From the NCBI RefSeq assembly GCF_001625215.2, contig NC_030385.2, forward strand, positions 7,557,135 to 7,621,134: a DNA stretch of 64,000 nucleotides, in the 5' to 3' direction. The DNA comes from Daucus carota subsp. sativus (lineage: Eukaryota > Streptophyta > Magnoliopsida > Apiales > Apiaceae). Below are positions 23,464-35,738 of this stretch, one piece after another. Both the position numbers and the translations under genes were made by a program. The notes below the pieces were generated by a model. That model saw only the letters and a list, made by a program, of their open reading frames with translations, had not been told where the DNA came from and made no database searches. Position 1 is the first letter of the stretch. Every line of letters starts with the position of its first letter.

Positions 23464-23774
23464 CACTCTCTCCGTATCGGTTGTATATATTTGGTGTAGA
23501 TACGGATACCAAGAAAAAGTGTAAAAAATAAGTAAAGTTAGATAAAAAGTGGGTAAAGTAGCGGGATCCATTTGTATTTAATTATAGATTTGTGATAGTG
23601 GAGGAAAGTAGTGGGTGTAATAGTGTTTATATTATTATAAAATGAAGATAGCGGAAGAAAGTAGTTGGTGTCATAGTGTTTTACATTATTAAAAGTTGTT
23701 ATTCAAGGAGTGTATAGAAATGATGGGACATCCAAAAGAAGAAACTGTATAGAAATGACGGGGACGGAGGGAAT
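23464..23774. mobile_element. Stowaway-like MITE
   Basis: Left end CTCTCTCCGTATCGGTTGTA, right end GGGGACGGAGGGAATA. Internal pieces (for example GTGGGTAAAGTAGCGGGATCC and TAGTGGGTGTAATAGTGTT) are the reverse complement of the middle of the element at 42298-42609, so both belong to one subfamily. Confidence 0.75.
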
Positions 23775-23833
23775 ATCGAATGTATTAAAATACGTCAAAA
23801 AAGAAAATGATTCACTCGTGGACATGAGTATTA

Positions 23834-24068
23834 CTCCCTCCGTTCTTTTTTATTAGTCGCTTTGATTTTTTGCACGTATTTTGAGGTGCAATAAAAACGT
23901 ATTTCTACACGTTATTTTTTCAATTTTCTTTTTTTTGAATAAAAATATAGATGTTAAACTTTTATTCAGAAAAAAAAAATTAAAAAATTATACGTAAAAG
24001 TATATTTTTTATACATCTCAAATTACATGCACAAAGTCAAAGTGACTAATATTTAAGAACGGAGGGAG
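23834..24068. mobile_element. Stowaway MITE
   Basis: CTCCCTCCGTTCTTTTT at the left and AAGAACGGAGGGAG at the right, both bordered by TA. Long AT-rich hairpin, non-coding. Confidence 0.85.
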
Positions 24069-24324
24069 TATTTGTTTAGAATACTTAATAAGCAAGATTC
24101 GAGATGAGTTGACGGTTTACGAACTTGATAAGCGAGCCCAGGTGGTTGTGGTGTAAGTTGTAAGCTGATGAGACCCGGTCTTTCATCCTGTGGCAAGAAC
24201 GAACATTTCTGCCTTTGTCTTTTCCCGTTAAAAGAAAAGTAACAAATCGAAGCATCTGTCTAGTACTAAAATATTTTAAACCAACCAAGAATATTTCTCA
24301 CTCGCATATCAAGATTATTTTCTA

Positions 24325-24574
24325 CTCCCTCTGTCCCATTTAATTGTATACGTTTCTTTTCAACTGCTCGACACGCATTTCAATGCTCTTATAAAATATA
24401 GTTCCGTAACTTATTTTTGAGATTTTTTTTTCTAAATAAAAATACAACATCCAAACTTTAATTCAGAAAAAGAAAATTTTAAAAATAAATTACACAACTA
24501 CACTCTACAGGAGCATTAAAGTCCGTGTCGCGTCCCCGTCCCTCAATGTATACTACTCAGGGGGACGGTGGGAG
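24325..24574. mobile_element. Stowaway MITE
   Basis: CTCCCTCTGTCCCATTTAAT at the left, GGGGGACGGTGGGAG at the right, bordered by TA on both sides. Confidence 0.8.
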
Positions 24575-24768
24575 TAATTGTATAATGGAGATATTTATCA
24601 TATTTATGTCCAAAAATGAACGGTTAGCAGATGAACCACCTCAAATGCTACCCAGGAGAATTTACCTAAAAGTGATAATGATGATTAATTATATACTACT
24701 ATGATATGATGGCGCTTAATCACTTATTAGTGGACAGTGATACTCTACCATATTCTAGTTGTACATAT

Positions 24769-25012
24769 AGGTGGTGTTTTGGAGACAAATATAAGCCAAC
24801 TTCTGGGCTTATAAGTTATAGTCACTTATTTGTAGCGTTTGTGTAAAAACTAGAGAAGCACTTAAAAAAAGTTAGGAAGCTTTTGTTTCAGGACTTCTGC
24901 TTATTTGCCAAACAGTTTAATCACTTATAAGTCTTAACTTGCTTCTGACTTCTACTTCACTTTTTTATTTTAAGCAAAAAGCACTTATTTTAAGCTCACC
25001 CAAACGGCCCCA
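24769..25012. mobile_element. hAT-like MITE (GGTGGTGTTTGG family), copy 1
   Basis: Left end AGGTGGTGTTTTGG, right end CCCAAACGGCCCC, imperfect inverted repeats. Shares ATAAGCC, CTTCTG, GCACTTATTTTAAGCT and other blocks with 43988-44237 in the same orientation. Confidence 0.7.
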
Positions 25013-25026
25013 TAATTATTATCTTT

Positions 25027-25165
25027 TTTTTTTTGACAAATATGGCTTATAGCCTTACAAGTGAGTATCTGTTCTAAGATATTCTTAGAGATGAGTCAGG
25101 GTCGAACCCAAGACCTGGGACGACAGAGGATAAGCCCTTAACCACTAGGCTATCCAACCGTGCTC
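25027..25165 (-). mobile_element. tRNA-derived SINE with intact target duplication
   Basis: On the minus strand the element begins GAGCACGGTTGGATAGCCTA with an A-box-like TAGCCTAGTGG, then the B-box-like GGTTCGACCC, a tRNA-unrelated body and an A-rich 3' tail (the T run at 25027-25034). The 9-bp direct repeat ATTATCTTT flanks it exactly (25018-25026 and 25166-25174). The length of about 139 bp, the pol III boxes, the tail and the duplication together identify a complete SINE. Confidence 0.85.
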
Positions 25166-25174
25166 ATTATCTTT

Positions 25175-25376
25175 AAGCATATTACATAATGCTTGTTATA
25201 TTAAATTCTTAACATGGGACAACGAGGATCATCAGTCACTGTGGTTACGGGGTTCCAATTATTTATTTCTTATATGACAAATCAGTCTAATCCATTTATT
25301 TCCTTTCCAGTTTTGTATCTGTAAATAATAATTAAGCATATGCTTTACAGCTTAACTCACTAAACGCCCACTAAAT
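25175..25376. other. Short gene-free spacer
   Basis: No feature recognised. Confidence 0.3.
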
Positions 25377-25829
25377 GGGTGTATTCAACTAAAATTTTAA
25401 TAAATTATGAATTTTAATAAATTATATATGATTTTGATTTGTGCGGATTCTTGATAGCATGTTGCAGAATCGATATATATTTTTTAATATTTAATTAAAA
25501 TGCTTCAAAATCCCATGAATGTTGGTGGAATTTCAAAATCTTATAATACACCGAACAATCCTGCGATTAAAATTTCATCAACATTCGATAACTATCATAT
25601 TTTAATGATATTTAAACGATCTCAATTCAATATCATCAGATATTTAAGTATAATAATTAAAAATCCTAATAAAATACCAACATATCAGATATTTAAGTAT
25701 ACTAATTAAAAATCCTAATAAAATACCAACAGTTTTTGTATCATGATATAAAATTTCAATTAAATACTTAGATTCAGATACACTTAAATTTCATAATGAT
25801 TTTTTTTAAAATCATAGTTGAATACGCCC
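25377..25829. mobile_element. MITE with GGGTGTATTCAACTA ends
   Basis: Left GGGTGTATTCAACTA (25377-25391) and right TAGTTGAATACGCCC (25815-25829) are 15-bp inverted repeats with one mismatch. 453 bp, AT-rich, with an internal direct repeat (AGTATAATAATTAAAAATCC at about 25647 and its near copy at 25695). Target duplication not clear. Confidence 0.7.
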
Positions 25830-26310
25830 CTGATTCAGAGCTCAGTAATATCAACACACCACGGCAGTGCTTCTCCTTGGGATTCTTGCTTTACTTTTGT
25901 TAATTTGACATCGCACTGAATGCACAATTTGTATGTGCTTCTGATCCTTTTGATCACCACAGATGAATGGAAATGTTGGAAAGAACAGAAATTGAAGTGT
26001 GAGTCTATGTGATGGTGATAATGGAGGCACATATGGCTGAATATTATAGAATTTACAAAACACAAAAAACACGGCAAAGCCTGTATTTATTTCAAAGTAC
26101 TACAAACCAGATGAACAAAAATAACTATGAGATTGAATTTCAAACTGAAGTTTCAAAATTTGTACGATGAGAGTGCCATTCCTAGCCTGCCAACTTATAA
26201 CTGCTTTGCATTTTCAAAATCCCCACTCCACTCCTTGACAGCAAGGACTTGCACTGCCCTATCAGCAAAGAAGTCGTCGAATTACTGGAAAACGGTTCAG
26301 CTGTCTTCCG

Positions 26311-29300
26311 TCACTCTGTTTTTGCAGCATCGACTTGCCTTGCACCGATAGCAAAGAACTCTGTAATAACTTCCAGGGGCATGCCTTTGGTTTCTGGAAC
26401 CTTTACATAGACGAAGATCCAAGAAATGACACATACAATGGCATATATGCCAAAGACGCCAGCTAGTCCAATCGAAGTGAGCATCACAGGCAACGTGTAG
26501 GTCACAATGATATCACAGATCCAGTACACAAGAGCACATATGGCAATGCAAAGACCTCTAACTCTTGTAGGGAATATTTCTGAGCAGAGGATATTCGGGA
26601 TCGGTCCATAACCCATGACGAAGCAGCAGAAATAGATTATGACACAGATGGTCGATATGATTGCATGAAGAACGGTACCCATGTTGACCACATTACCGAT
26701 GACTAGGACAACAAGTGAAACTATCAGCACAGGGATGGTCGTGAGCAGCAATGTCCTTCATCAAGTAGTATAACAGCACATTAATATCGAAATCACAAAG
26801 ATAAAAAAACAAAGAGCACCTACTTAAGAATTCAATATGAAATATAGCAAGCGTGTGACAGACTCGCAATGAATTCGCTTTGACAAGGTACATCAGCTTC
26901 TAACAAGAAATTTAATAGTAAAAAAGGAGGGATCAGGACAACCATATTTTTGGTTACAATATGTAAAATGGAACAATCTGGCATTATTTTTAACTCATTG
27001 CTCTATATACAAGTTTATAGTACAAGAAGTAAGTGTTTGCTTGTCTCAAGGTCTACAGGAAAAACTGAAAACCAAAATGATTCAAATTAAAAGCTAAATT
27101 TATGGTAGTAACATCTTTAAACACAAGAAAATATAATACATAGATGAGGTATTTGATAGCCTTGCAGTATATATTCGAAGAACTACTTATGCAACTAATA
27201 GTGGCTTGTTGTGCATAACATTATTATACAACACGTCAAAGAATTCAACACTTTGAGCATTCACCACTAACGCCTGCCTTCATTTATTAGATAATAAGCA
27301 ATAGAAATCTCTATGTGATGGTTCTTCCTCCGGACATGCAGAACTATATATAATTAATAGGGAATTTCTCAATGGTACACTTTTAGTTTTGACTGTCAAA
27401 AACATTTTGCGTACCATTTGGAAAAGCCAAAACTAGAAGTGTACCATTGAGAATTTCCCTAATTAATATATAGCGACAAAAGCAACATTCAGAGTTATAT
27501 GAATATTTAAAACAACAATCTACCAAAATGATTCTCATGATGCCGACGCTCATAGAGCATTCCATTAACTATTTACTTAGATCAAAGATGTATGGGGACG
27601 ATTATACTACATGTATATTACTATATTAAGTTCTAATCAACTTATGCATACATAAACACAAACACATACAAAGATCTATAAACTTAGATTAACATGTTGA
27701 TTATTTCTGATTTTGAGCAGGTTCAAAATTTTTTTTCTTACTTTTCATTTTAATTTTTGATTGACTTTTGCACTTGTCGGCCGACTAGTCGACCGAATAG
27801 TCGATAAGTCGATCGATTAGTCGACCAAGTCGACCGACTAGTCGACAATTCACAAGTCGACCTCTCCAGTCGATTTCTCTCAACCCGACTAGTCGAGCGC
27901 CGTGACAACAATGCCGCAAATTATTAATTTCCAAAATACCTATGTCCCTTTAAGGAGTTTATTATGCAGGGCATGAGAGAAAATGAGAAACCCAAAACCA
28001 TATCACTAGATTTCCCTCTTACTAATTGTGCATACGAGGTAGACAAAGTCCAAGAAACAAAGTTGTGATTACCTAGAAGTAAAAAATTGATATAACAGAA
28101 GTAGTATCAAATTTAACAATTACTGGAAACTCAACAAGTTTCTAATGCATTTTACATATGCAACATTTTCCATATTCTGCTATCTAGTTTTCTAAACATT
28201 TTAAAATTAACTTCAAGCCATTAAAGGTTAGAGCATAAAGAACAGTAGTTTCACGGTTAAATTAAAACAAATAAGTAACTAACCTTCTGCCAGCAACATC
28301 AACAAATCTCATTGCTACAGCTATGCAAGGAAGCATTAACAAGGTTGTAAATGCACTAATGAGGAAAGATGCAGACTCAGAACCAATTCCCAAGCTGGAA
28401 AGAAGAACTTCAACGCCTGCTTGCTCAAGGATTTGCGGAGTGTAGTACATCACCCCATTAATGCCAGAAAACTGCATAATCATTTTAACACACATAAGAA
28501 TCAAAAAAGCAGATATGCTCAATGGATGAGTTGAAGCGCTGATAATGACAAGAAGGGAAACCCATTTCAGGTAAATGTAGAGAATCGCACTATCAGTCTG
28601 TCAATATTATCCACCTATAGTAATCACATGGTTCACAGAAGAAGATAGCATAGTATCTTGAAAATGGATTGCAGGATCATACATTCTGAATCAGTGGGTA
28701 TGATTAAGAATATAAAAGAAAAGTGAGCAATACGATCTAATTGAACATAGCAAGACAGGAAATTTCCAAGTAACATACAGAACTACATTCAGAAAATAGT
28801 AGTTACTGATTCAGTAGCTGGTCAATTTTACCTAGTGAAAAGAAAAAGGATTTACACACACAAAACTTTTGTAGCGGACAAGTGAGTCTGGCAGTCCACT
28901 CAAATAATTAAGTAGAAGAGGAACAAAACTTACTAAAAGTTCATGATAAATGACATAAGGATTCATAAAAAGGATTTCAATACCTGTTGAAGGATTTGAA
29001 TCCCAACGCCAACAATCAGTGCACGCCTGACTCCTGGTTCTAGAAGAGCACTCCAACCCACCCCTTGAGAAACAGTTTCAGATGGATGAACCATTGCTGG
29101 TCCAACTGGATGCTGATTCATAAGGTCCTTTGAATAGAGAGCAGTTTGGCTTACAAGAGCAGCAGCCTGTATGTAGTCATTCTCTGGATTAATCTCCCCA
29201 CCAGGAAGTGAAACAATAGACCCACGCCTGGACCCAGCAATCCCTTCCTCATGCAGATAGATCCTGTTGAAACCTCCTTCTTTCTTTCCATCTTCACCTT

Positions 29301-31443
29301 GTCTTTCTGACCATTTCCATGCCAATTGCCAGCCACCCCCAATGCCCATACTCTCTTCTCCTGTATTTCCTTTCAAGAGACTGCTATTGCGCCTAACACC
29401 AAGGACACTGCCATTTGAACGTGGAGCACCCATGTCCTTATCCATGCTTGTTGTTTGACGTGAAATCAATGGGCTCTGCAAGTTATCATCGGAGTCTTCT
29501 CCACCAGCATCTGTGGTATAATCTTCACCTTCTCTCTGCAGGCTCTCTTCATCCCACTGTTCGTGTTTAGCATGAGGATCAGCCATGCTAAACATGCTGC
29601 CAAAATTTGGAAACAGCATGCTTCGCATACTTCCTGTTTCGGGAAGTTTCTCATGGACACTGCCAAAGAGAGTCACAATAGGATCCACAAGGGGCATACC
29701 CTGGTTTACAAGGCTTCCATTGCGCGATGCAAGACCAATAGCACTTTGTCCTGTGACAGGTTTGGCAACCCATGAGAGTCCTGCTTCAGGTCCGTACAAT
29801 TTGATTTGCTCTTTTTCTGCCTCTGGATCTTGATCCTCAGTAAGGTCATTGACTGGGCCTATAATGTATTCTTCAAAGGATGCATCACCACCAACTGCCA
29901 GACCTTCAACTAGCAAAGCCATCTCAGCTGTGAACAAAAGAAGCAACAAAAACTTTAGCAATTCTGTCAAAGACGGAGTAAAGGAGCTCAGTGGACAAAC
30001 ATTGGAAATATCTATTTTTAACACATAAATTGAGAAAATGTTTATTAAAATAACAAAGAAAAAATTTCTCTATTTTGCGAATTCATAACTAACATAAATC
30101 AGCGAATATTATACTACAAAACGATGCAATCTATAGTGGTCCTCAATTATATCACTATTTATAAAACTATGTTAGATGATGAGATACTCCAAATAGTATA
30201 TGTCTGCCCATTTGCTTAAAAGCATTGATCATACAGTATTAGAGCGTAATGATATGATACATTACATTAATTTGATGCACCCTTCGAAATTAGAGGGTTT
30301 AAAAGTTGCAATTGTGAACATAATAGAGTATAATAAACTTAAGATTAACTGTGTTAGCATAAAAATTACAGCCAGTTGGGTGTCAAGACTTGTTGCATGA
30401 AAAACTCAGAATATCTTATACATAACTTACAAGGTAGGTCCGGATTATATAGTAAATCCAGATTTTACCGATAAAAAATATCTAATTGTTAAGGAAAAAC
30501 CATATCAATGCAAATTTACCTGAAACATCTTCTCTGCCCCGCAGTTTCTGCAAGACTCGTTTAGCCTCGGTCATCTTTCCTTTACTCACAAGCCATCGAG
30601 GAGATTCAGGTAAATATAGTACAACTAATAAGAAATATACAATAGAGGGGGCAGAAAGAACCCCTAGCATTAATCGCCAACTTGGTGAGTCCATGAGTGA
30701 CATTCCAAAAACCATACAATACGCAAAAAACATTCCAGCAGAACCCAAAAATTGTGGTAGGGTGTTCAACAATCCCCTTATCTCAGATGGAGCAGTCTCA
30801 GAGATATAGAGCGGAACTAAAGTAACAGCCAAACCTACACCGAATCCATCCAAAAGTCTTGCTAAAAGTAGTGTATAAATGTTGGGAGACCATAACATTA
30901 TCAAACCACTGACGAAATAAAACGTGGACGACAGTATAAGCATCGGACGTCGACCAACCCGATCAGATATGGTCCCAGAGCACGTCGTGATTAATGTAGC
31001 ACCAATCAGCGACATGGCAACAACAAGCCCTTCTGCAGTAGTTCCCAAGTTAAGTTCTTTCTTCACGTAAACAACCGCTCCTACAATTCCATATCAAATT
31101 TCATTAGTAACAGTGACCAATCATTACTTAAATCTCCCTAAATCGTGTCTAAATCAACACAAGCAACAAAGAAACATACACAAAACAAAACCCAAAAACA
31201 AAATTCAACATAAGATAAAATATTCCCATAAAAATCAAATCTTGAGTAGAACAAACCAATTTAGAAGAAGAATGAAGAATGAATAAAAACACAAGTAATT
31301 CCAAATATTCAAGATTTACACACAGATGAAGAAATGCAAAAAAGATGATCTTTAACATACATACCTGCAATAGTAGCATTATCCCAACCTTGTAACATGT
31401 TGCCAATTGTGGCAACAATTGCCACCAAAGCAGCTCCGTTCAT
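26311..31443 (-). CDS. Tonoplast monosaccharide transporter (TMT/MSSP), 5 coding exons, 738 aa
   Basis: Minus-strand exons 31443-31365, 31080-30520, 29927-28984, 28471-28284, 26755-26311; all GT..AG and in frame, 738 residues, close to family length. It is an MFS sugar/H+ antiporter of the vacuolar membrane that loads glucose and fructose (and probably sucrose) into the vacuole. Seen: N half starting MNGAALVAIVATIGNMLQGW, DRVGRRP, PLYISETAPSEIRG, PESPRWLVSKG; then the very long hydrophilic loop between TM6 and TM7 unique to TMTs (exon 3, about 300 residues, Ser-, Gly- and Asp-rich: DAGGEDSDDNLQSPLISRQT), followed by FSGINGVMYYTPQIL, VDVAGRR, SEIFPTRVRG and PETKGMPLEVI. The loop holds known phosphorylation targets in relatives. 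A 5' UTR intron (about 31495-31626) and a TATA box are likely. The last intron is 1.5 kb and contains a hairpin MITE and a palindromic minisatellite. Confidence 0.96.
27359..27461. repeat. 103-bp near-perfect hairpin (tiny MITE) in a TMT intron
   Basis: Arms 27359-27395 and 27424-27461: GGGAATTTCTCAATGGTACA and its inverted partner, with few mismatches over about 37 bp, separated by about 28 bp. ATTAATA occurs on both sides and may be the target duplication. Similar hairpin MITEs can yield small RNAs. Confidence 0.8.
27776..27897. repeat. Palindromic CGACTAGTCG minisatellite in a TMT intron
   Basis: A 120-bp tract with repeated GTCGACCGACTAGTCGAC and variants (ATAGTCGATAAGTCGATCGA, AAGTCGACC). 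The unit is itself a palindrome, so the tract can form several cruciforms. It is GC-rich in an AT-rich intron and dense in CpG. Confidence 0.8.
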
Positions 31444-32372
31444 CTTCACAACAATTCAACAATAAAGTTCCAATCTTTGTATACAAATCACCTACATCAA
31501 AACACCCAGATCATTTCTTTGATTGGATCTGTATATTAGTACACACAGACACATACATATTCAACAACTATAATTTGCTAAACAAAATGAACATATGTAT
31601 TGTATAGATAGTAAGAAGGAGTGAAGAAATACCTGAGAAAAGAGGGGACTTGGGCAAGAAATGTGAAGAAAATGTGTAGTTTGTAGGCTTGAGAACAGCA
31701 GAGTATATAGAGAGACTGTAAAGCAGGGGCTTGATGCAATAAGCCTGGTATATTATATAAAATACTATTCATGGGTCCCATGGCTTTTCTACGAATTAGA
31801 CACGGAGACTTGAAAGGTAGCAGGAAAATAATTTAAAAAAAAAAGAAAAAAAAGAGGTGGGGACTGGGGAACATCAAGGGGTAATTTGAAGATCTAAAAT
31901 GTTGGATGAAAATACCGTGAAATTAATTTGTGTATTATAAAAATGAAAATAAAAGAAGGAAAAGGGAAAATTTTAAAGAAGTAATTAGGACCGTGAAGGT
32001 ACATGATGAAAATAAATAGATAAAACAAAAATGATAGATATAATTAATCAGGATTGTGTATTTTATATTTTCAATTACATATATATTAGGGCTAGTACTC
32101 GACAGAAAGATAAACTTTATCAATAAAATTTATATTATTTTGATTATTTTTGGACACATTTTAAATTTTATATAAATGATTTGGGGTTTATTATATTACT
32201 TCTTTTTATATGTTGTGGATGTTGAATAACTTGAATATTTGTTATAATATTATTTATTTGCACATCGATTAATACACACACATATATCGTAAATCTAAAT
32301 ATAAAGACAATCATATCCGTCATCAATATGAAGACAATAATATCTGTCATCTTCCTTGATTATTCTATGAAG
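31444..32372. other. TMT 5' region and spacer
   Basis: On the minus strand this holds the 5' UTR, a likely 5' UTR intron (donor at about 31626, acceptor at about 31495) and a candidate TATA box CTATATA at 31704-31710. The remainder to 32372 is AT-rich with no recognised feature. Confidence 0.45.
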
Positions 32373-32770
32373 TCGAAGGCTTCCGAAGTTTATTTGTTCC
32401 ATAAAGAAAAGCTGAATGAAAGCATCAATGTAATGTTTGACGATACCAAACTCTCCGGTCTCTAGAATAAAAACAAGTCTGAGCTAGAATTTGAAAATCT
32501 ATCAGACACCTACATAGGGAGAGATAAACCTGAAACTTGTACTAGGATTCCTAATACGAGTACAAAATATGGTGATCATGAACCATCAAGAAAAAGTGTT
32601 GGAAAAAATACGAACTCTCTGAGTCATTCTAAACATGGTAGTTAAAGTGGGGGATCATCAAACGGGCCTAGTAATAACTCAAGGGGAGCAAGTATTGAAA
32701 GTGGATCTGCTAGTCATCATACTCAAAACAACTAAGAATTCGGGTAATCATCAAGATCTAATATGCATAG
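32373..32770 (+). pseudogene. Ty1-copia pol fragment (integrase-RT linker), degraded
   Basis: The plus-strand frame reads FHKEKLNESINVMFDDTKLSG followed by a stop, then KSELEFENLSD and an S/N-rich linker with further stops. The phrase ESINVxFDDTK is typical of copia polyproteins just after the integrase. The frame is broken and both ends are missing. Confidence 0.7.
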
Positions 32771-32789
32771 AATGATGACTAACTCAGAC

Positions 32790-33241
32790 TCTAAGTAATC
32801 ATTCCTTTTCCTAAGATCTAGACTTTCAATTTTGATCCTCTCATTTTTTAAAATCTTATCCCTATAGCTAACATGCATGTTTTTAAGAAATAATCTTAAC
32901 TCAGCAATATTATCAGTATCAAAAGTAAGAGTGGAATGAGGTAACTTATTGTCAGAAGCTTATATACTAGATTCAACATTTCCCATCGAGGTATAGTTCA
33001 CTTTCTCATCAGTATCTAAAGTGGCAACCCAATCCTTTTTCTTTGTAATGAGTGCATCTTTTTCAATGCAGTTAATATAACTAGCATCAAGAGACAGGAG
33101 ATGCATCCTTCTCTTTATGTTACAGTGAAAGCCATGTTTCTTATCAAGCATTGGAATTTCAATACCTTCATATGTTCTTACCATTACAGACTGTTTAGAT
33201 CTTTTTCTTCTTATATGTAAGAAGCCTAATCTGACACCAAT
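32790..33241 (-). pseudogene. Ty1-copia gag start and primer-binding site, degraded
   Basis: On the minus strand, just below the LTR, comes AATTGGTGTCAGATTAGG, a diverged primer-binding site (initiator tRNA-Met type, compare TGGTATCAGAGC). Then follows a gag-like frame: YEGIEIPMLDKKHG, RRMHLLSLDASYINCIEKDA, and after a stop AELRLFLKNMH and NERIKIESLDLRKRND. These phrases are common in copia gag proteins. Part of gag is deleted, and the frame ends where the opposite-strand pol fragment begins. Confidence 0.65.
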
Positions 33242-34163
33242 TGTTATTTAAACAATACAACCACAACAAGATTATAGAATGGGTTTCATCAAAATCTTGT
33301 ATATATTCAACTTTTCCTAAATTCAAATTTGAAACAAGAGATAAACAAGGTGCAATGAAAATAATAAACAAAAGCTCTTTCGAAAATTTCAGGTGGACTG
33401 GTTTCTCCACCTGAGAGATTTTTATTTTTAAGAACTTTTATGTGTTAATCAACACAGCTGCATACAATAATGAGAATTGCGAGGTTGCTTGTAAGAGATT
33501 CTTTTTTATAATAAATAACATCATTTGGTTATATAACCCAAGTTTATAATTTTTACTGGAAAACAAATAGACGAGCTTGTTATATCTGGTAAAAGTTGTT
33601 CCCGCGCTCATCCCTTTAGCTTGTACATTCTTTAAAATATTTGTCTTATGACAAATTTTATATTTTTGAATACTCTAATGTTGTAAAGTTAGAAATGACA
33701 AGTTTCGATAACTACAATATGGTACTAAGATAAATATTTGCTTAGCTTCCAAAATAGGCTTTACTTTATCTGATTAACCTATGTGACACTTGTCTTATTT
33801 ACTGCACTGTAGCTGTCAAAATGATAAGTTTTAAGATAGCCGTTGATAAGTCATTTGATCAATCGTTGATTTCACTTCACTTGAGTAAATTGCATAACTT
33901 CAAATATTTACAAATTGTTATCTTAGTTACACGTCTATTAACAGACAAAACTATACCAATTGATCAACTTGTCCTATCAACTGCTAATTTGTAAAGCACC
34001 CATCTTGTTACAAAATACCCCACTTGTTTATGGGCTAACTGATCAACGGATACTACAGTCTACAGATAACATATTATCTTTATCTGTATATCAGCTATTT
34101 TTACTTATATAATATTATGCTAAATGTTTTGTCTTATCATCAAAGGATAACATATTCCTAACA
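33242..34163 (-). mobile_element. Ty1-copia LTR (5' LTR of a truncated minus-strand element)
   Basis: Reading the minus strand, the LTR starts TGTTAGGAATATGTTATCC and ends AAATAACA directly before the primer-binding site and gag. TGTTAG...AACA borders and a length of about 920 bp fit a copia LTR. No partner LTR is seen in the window, so only the 5' part of the element survives. Borders were judged by eye. Confidence 0.65.
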
Positions 34164-34476
34164 CAAGATATTTTCTTTATAAAAAATTATATATAAAGGA
34201 GGAGCGATATTTTCTTGGGATGAATATCAATGAATTTATATTGACATTTTATATATATATCTTATTTTAACTTTTCTCAAAATCGAAAGATAGCATTACG
34301 ATTTAAGTATCTAATACATGTATCAACAAGAGACAAATGATCTAATATATATTTTGAAGGTGATCAATTGATTTGAAAACAATATCTTGAATATCTATAT
34401 GAGTTCATATTATTTGGCTTAAATTGTAATTGGATATTATATCATTTAATCTATGTTAACAGGGGCTTCAATATTA

Positions 34477-34736
34477 CTCCCTCCGTCCCACAATACAAGT
34501 CTCTTTTGAAAAAATTACGCATATTAAGAAAACATTAATTAGATAATATTTTCTCACGTGTACCCCTAATATATGCATGAATGTATACTCTTATTCAACC
34601 CTCATTAATTGTTATACAACTTTCAAGACGGATAATTTTGGAATGATGTCAATATATTTGTATTGGAAAGTAAAATTAGACAGGTACTATGAGAATTTTT
34701 TTTTCAAAAGAGACTTGTATTGTGGAACTGAGGGAG
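34477..34736. mobile_element. Stowaway MITE
   Basis: CTCCCTCCGTCCCACAATAC at the left and GTATTGTGGAACTGAGGGAG at the right, bordered by TA. Non-coding, 260 bp. Confidence 0.85.
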
Positions 34737-35131
34737 TATAAGATTTCTTAAAGATATTATTATTTTTCATTATAAATTAGTGTCAAGCAATAGTATCTAT
34801 TAACACAAGATTTTCCACGTATCTTCAAATATCTTGAAATTTTTAAGAAGATATTGTGATCTACAAGATTTTCACAGATATCAAAATATTTAAAACAATC
34901 ATAATATCTTGTTGAGCTTTGTGTATATATACATATGATATCTCTTACCATTGACTCATCGATTACACACAATTATTCACATACATCACATTTTCGTAAT
35001 AGATGTTTTCTTCTGGCCCTCGGCGAATGAATCTCCCTTCTATCATGAACAGTAAAAATGCATATGTAAGTTTCTATTGTTAAAGTCAAAATGCATATAA
35101 ATCTTTCATGTAAATCATAAACTGATCTAAC

Positions 35132-35199
<68 letters not shown>

Positions 35200-35738
35200 G
35201 AAGCTCTTTTTCTAAATGTGAAAATTCCTCTATTTTTGTCATTTGAAGGAACAATCTGTACCAGACTCCCACTATGGATGTGGGGATGCAGCCTATAGTG
35301 ATACCGTCAGGTCGAAAGGAACCAATATTTTGAGTATGTTTTGTATATATGCATCAAGTTTATATTACTATAACTTTATCTATATACAGATGAATATATC
35401 GATTCTTTAACTAAGATATATTTAGTTTTCAGCACATATATTTATTTGTGATTATTACTTCAATTGAATGAAATTACTACTCAGGTTGCTATAAGAGGTA
35501 GATGACGACCTCCACTAGAAAGAATAGTGCAACAATCATCTCCAAATCAACAAGGTATTATTTTTTTCTTATATTTAATTTTTTTATTGAATGATTTATT
35601 ATTAATTAATCAAATTCTTATTGCAGACACGTCCAAGTATATTGACGAAATATGTGTTTGATTGTTTTAAAAGGACTCGTACCGTTAATAGCAACAAAGG
35701 TTATAGTACAAAACTAATGTTCTTTTTTGTTCATAATT
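34737..35738. other. Gene-free spacer with a long (TA)n microsatellite
   Basis: Holds an uninterrupted (TA)n tract at about 35134-35196. The rest is AT-rich with no recognised gene; short ORFs through the TA tract encode only Ile-Tyr runs. Confidence 0.5.

Noticed and set aside
25060-25165. Possible tRNA gene on the minus strand
   Set aside because: A and B boxes are present, but the sequence does not fold into a full cloverleaf with a paired acceptor stem. It has a tail and a target duplication, so it is a SINE.
34973-35272. 99-codon ORF with a long Ile-Tyr run
   Set aside because: Produced by the (TA)n microsatellite; no coding signature.
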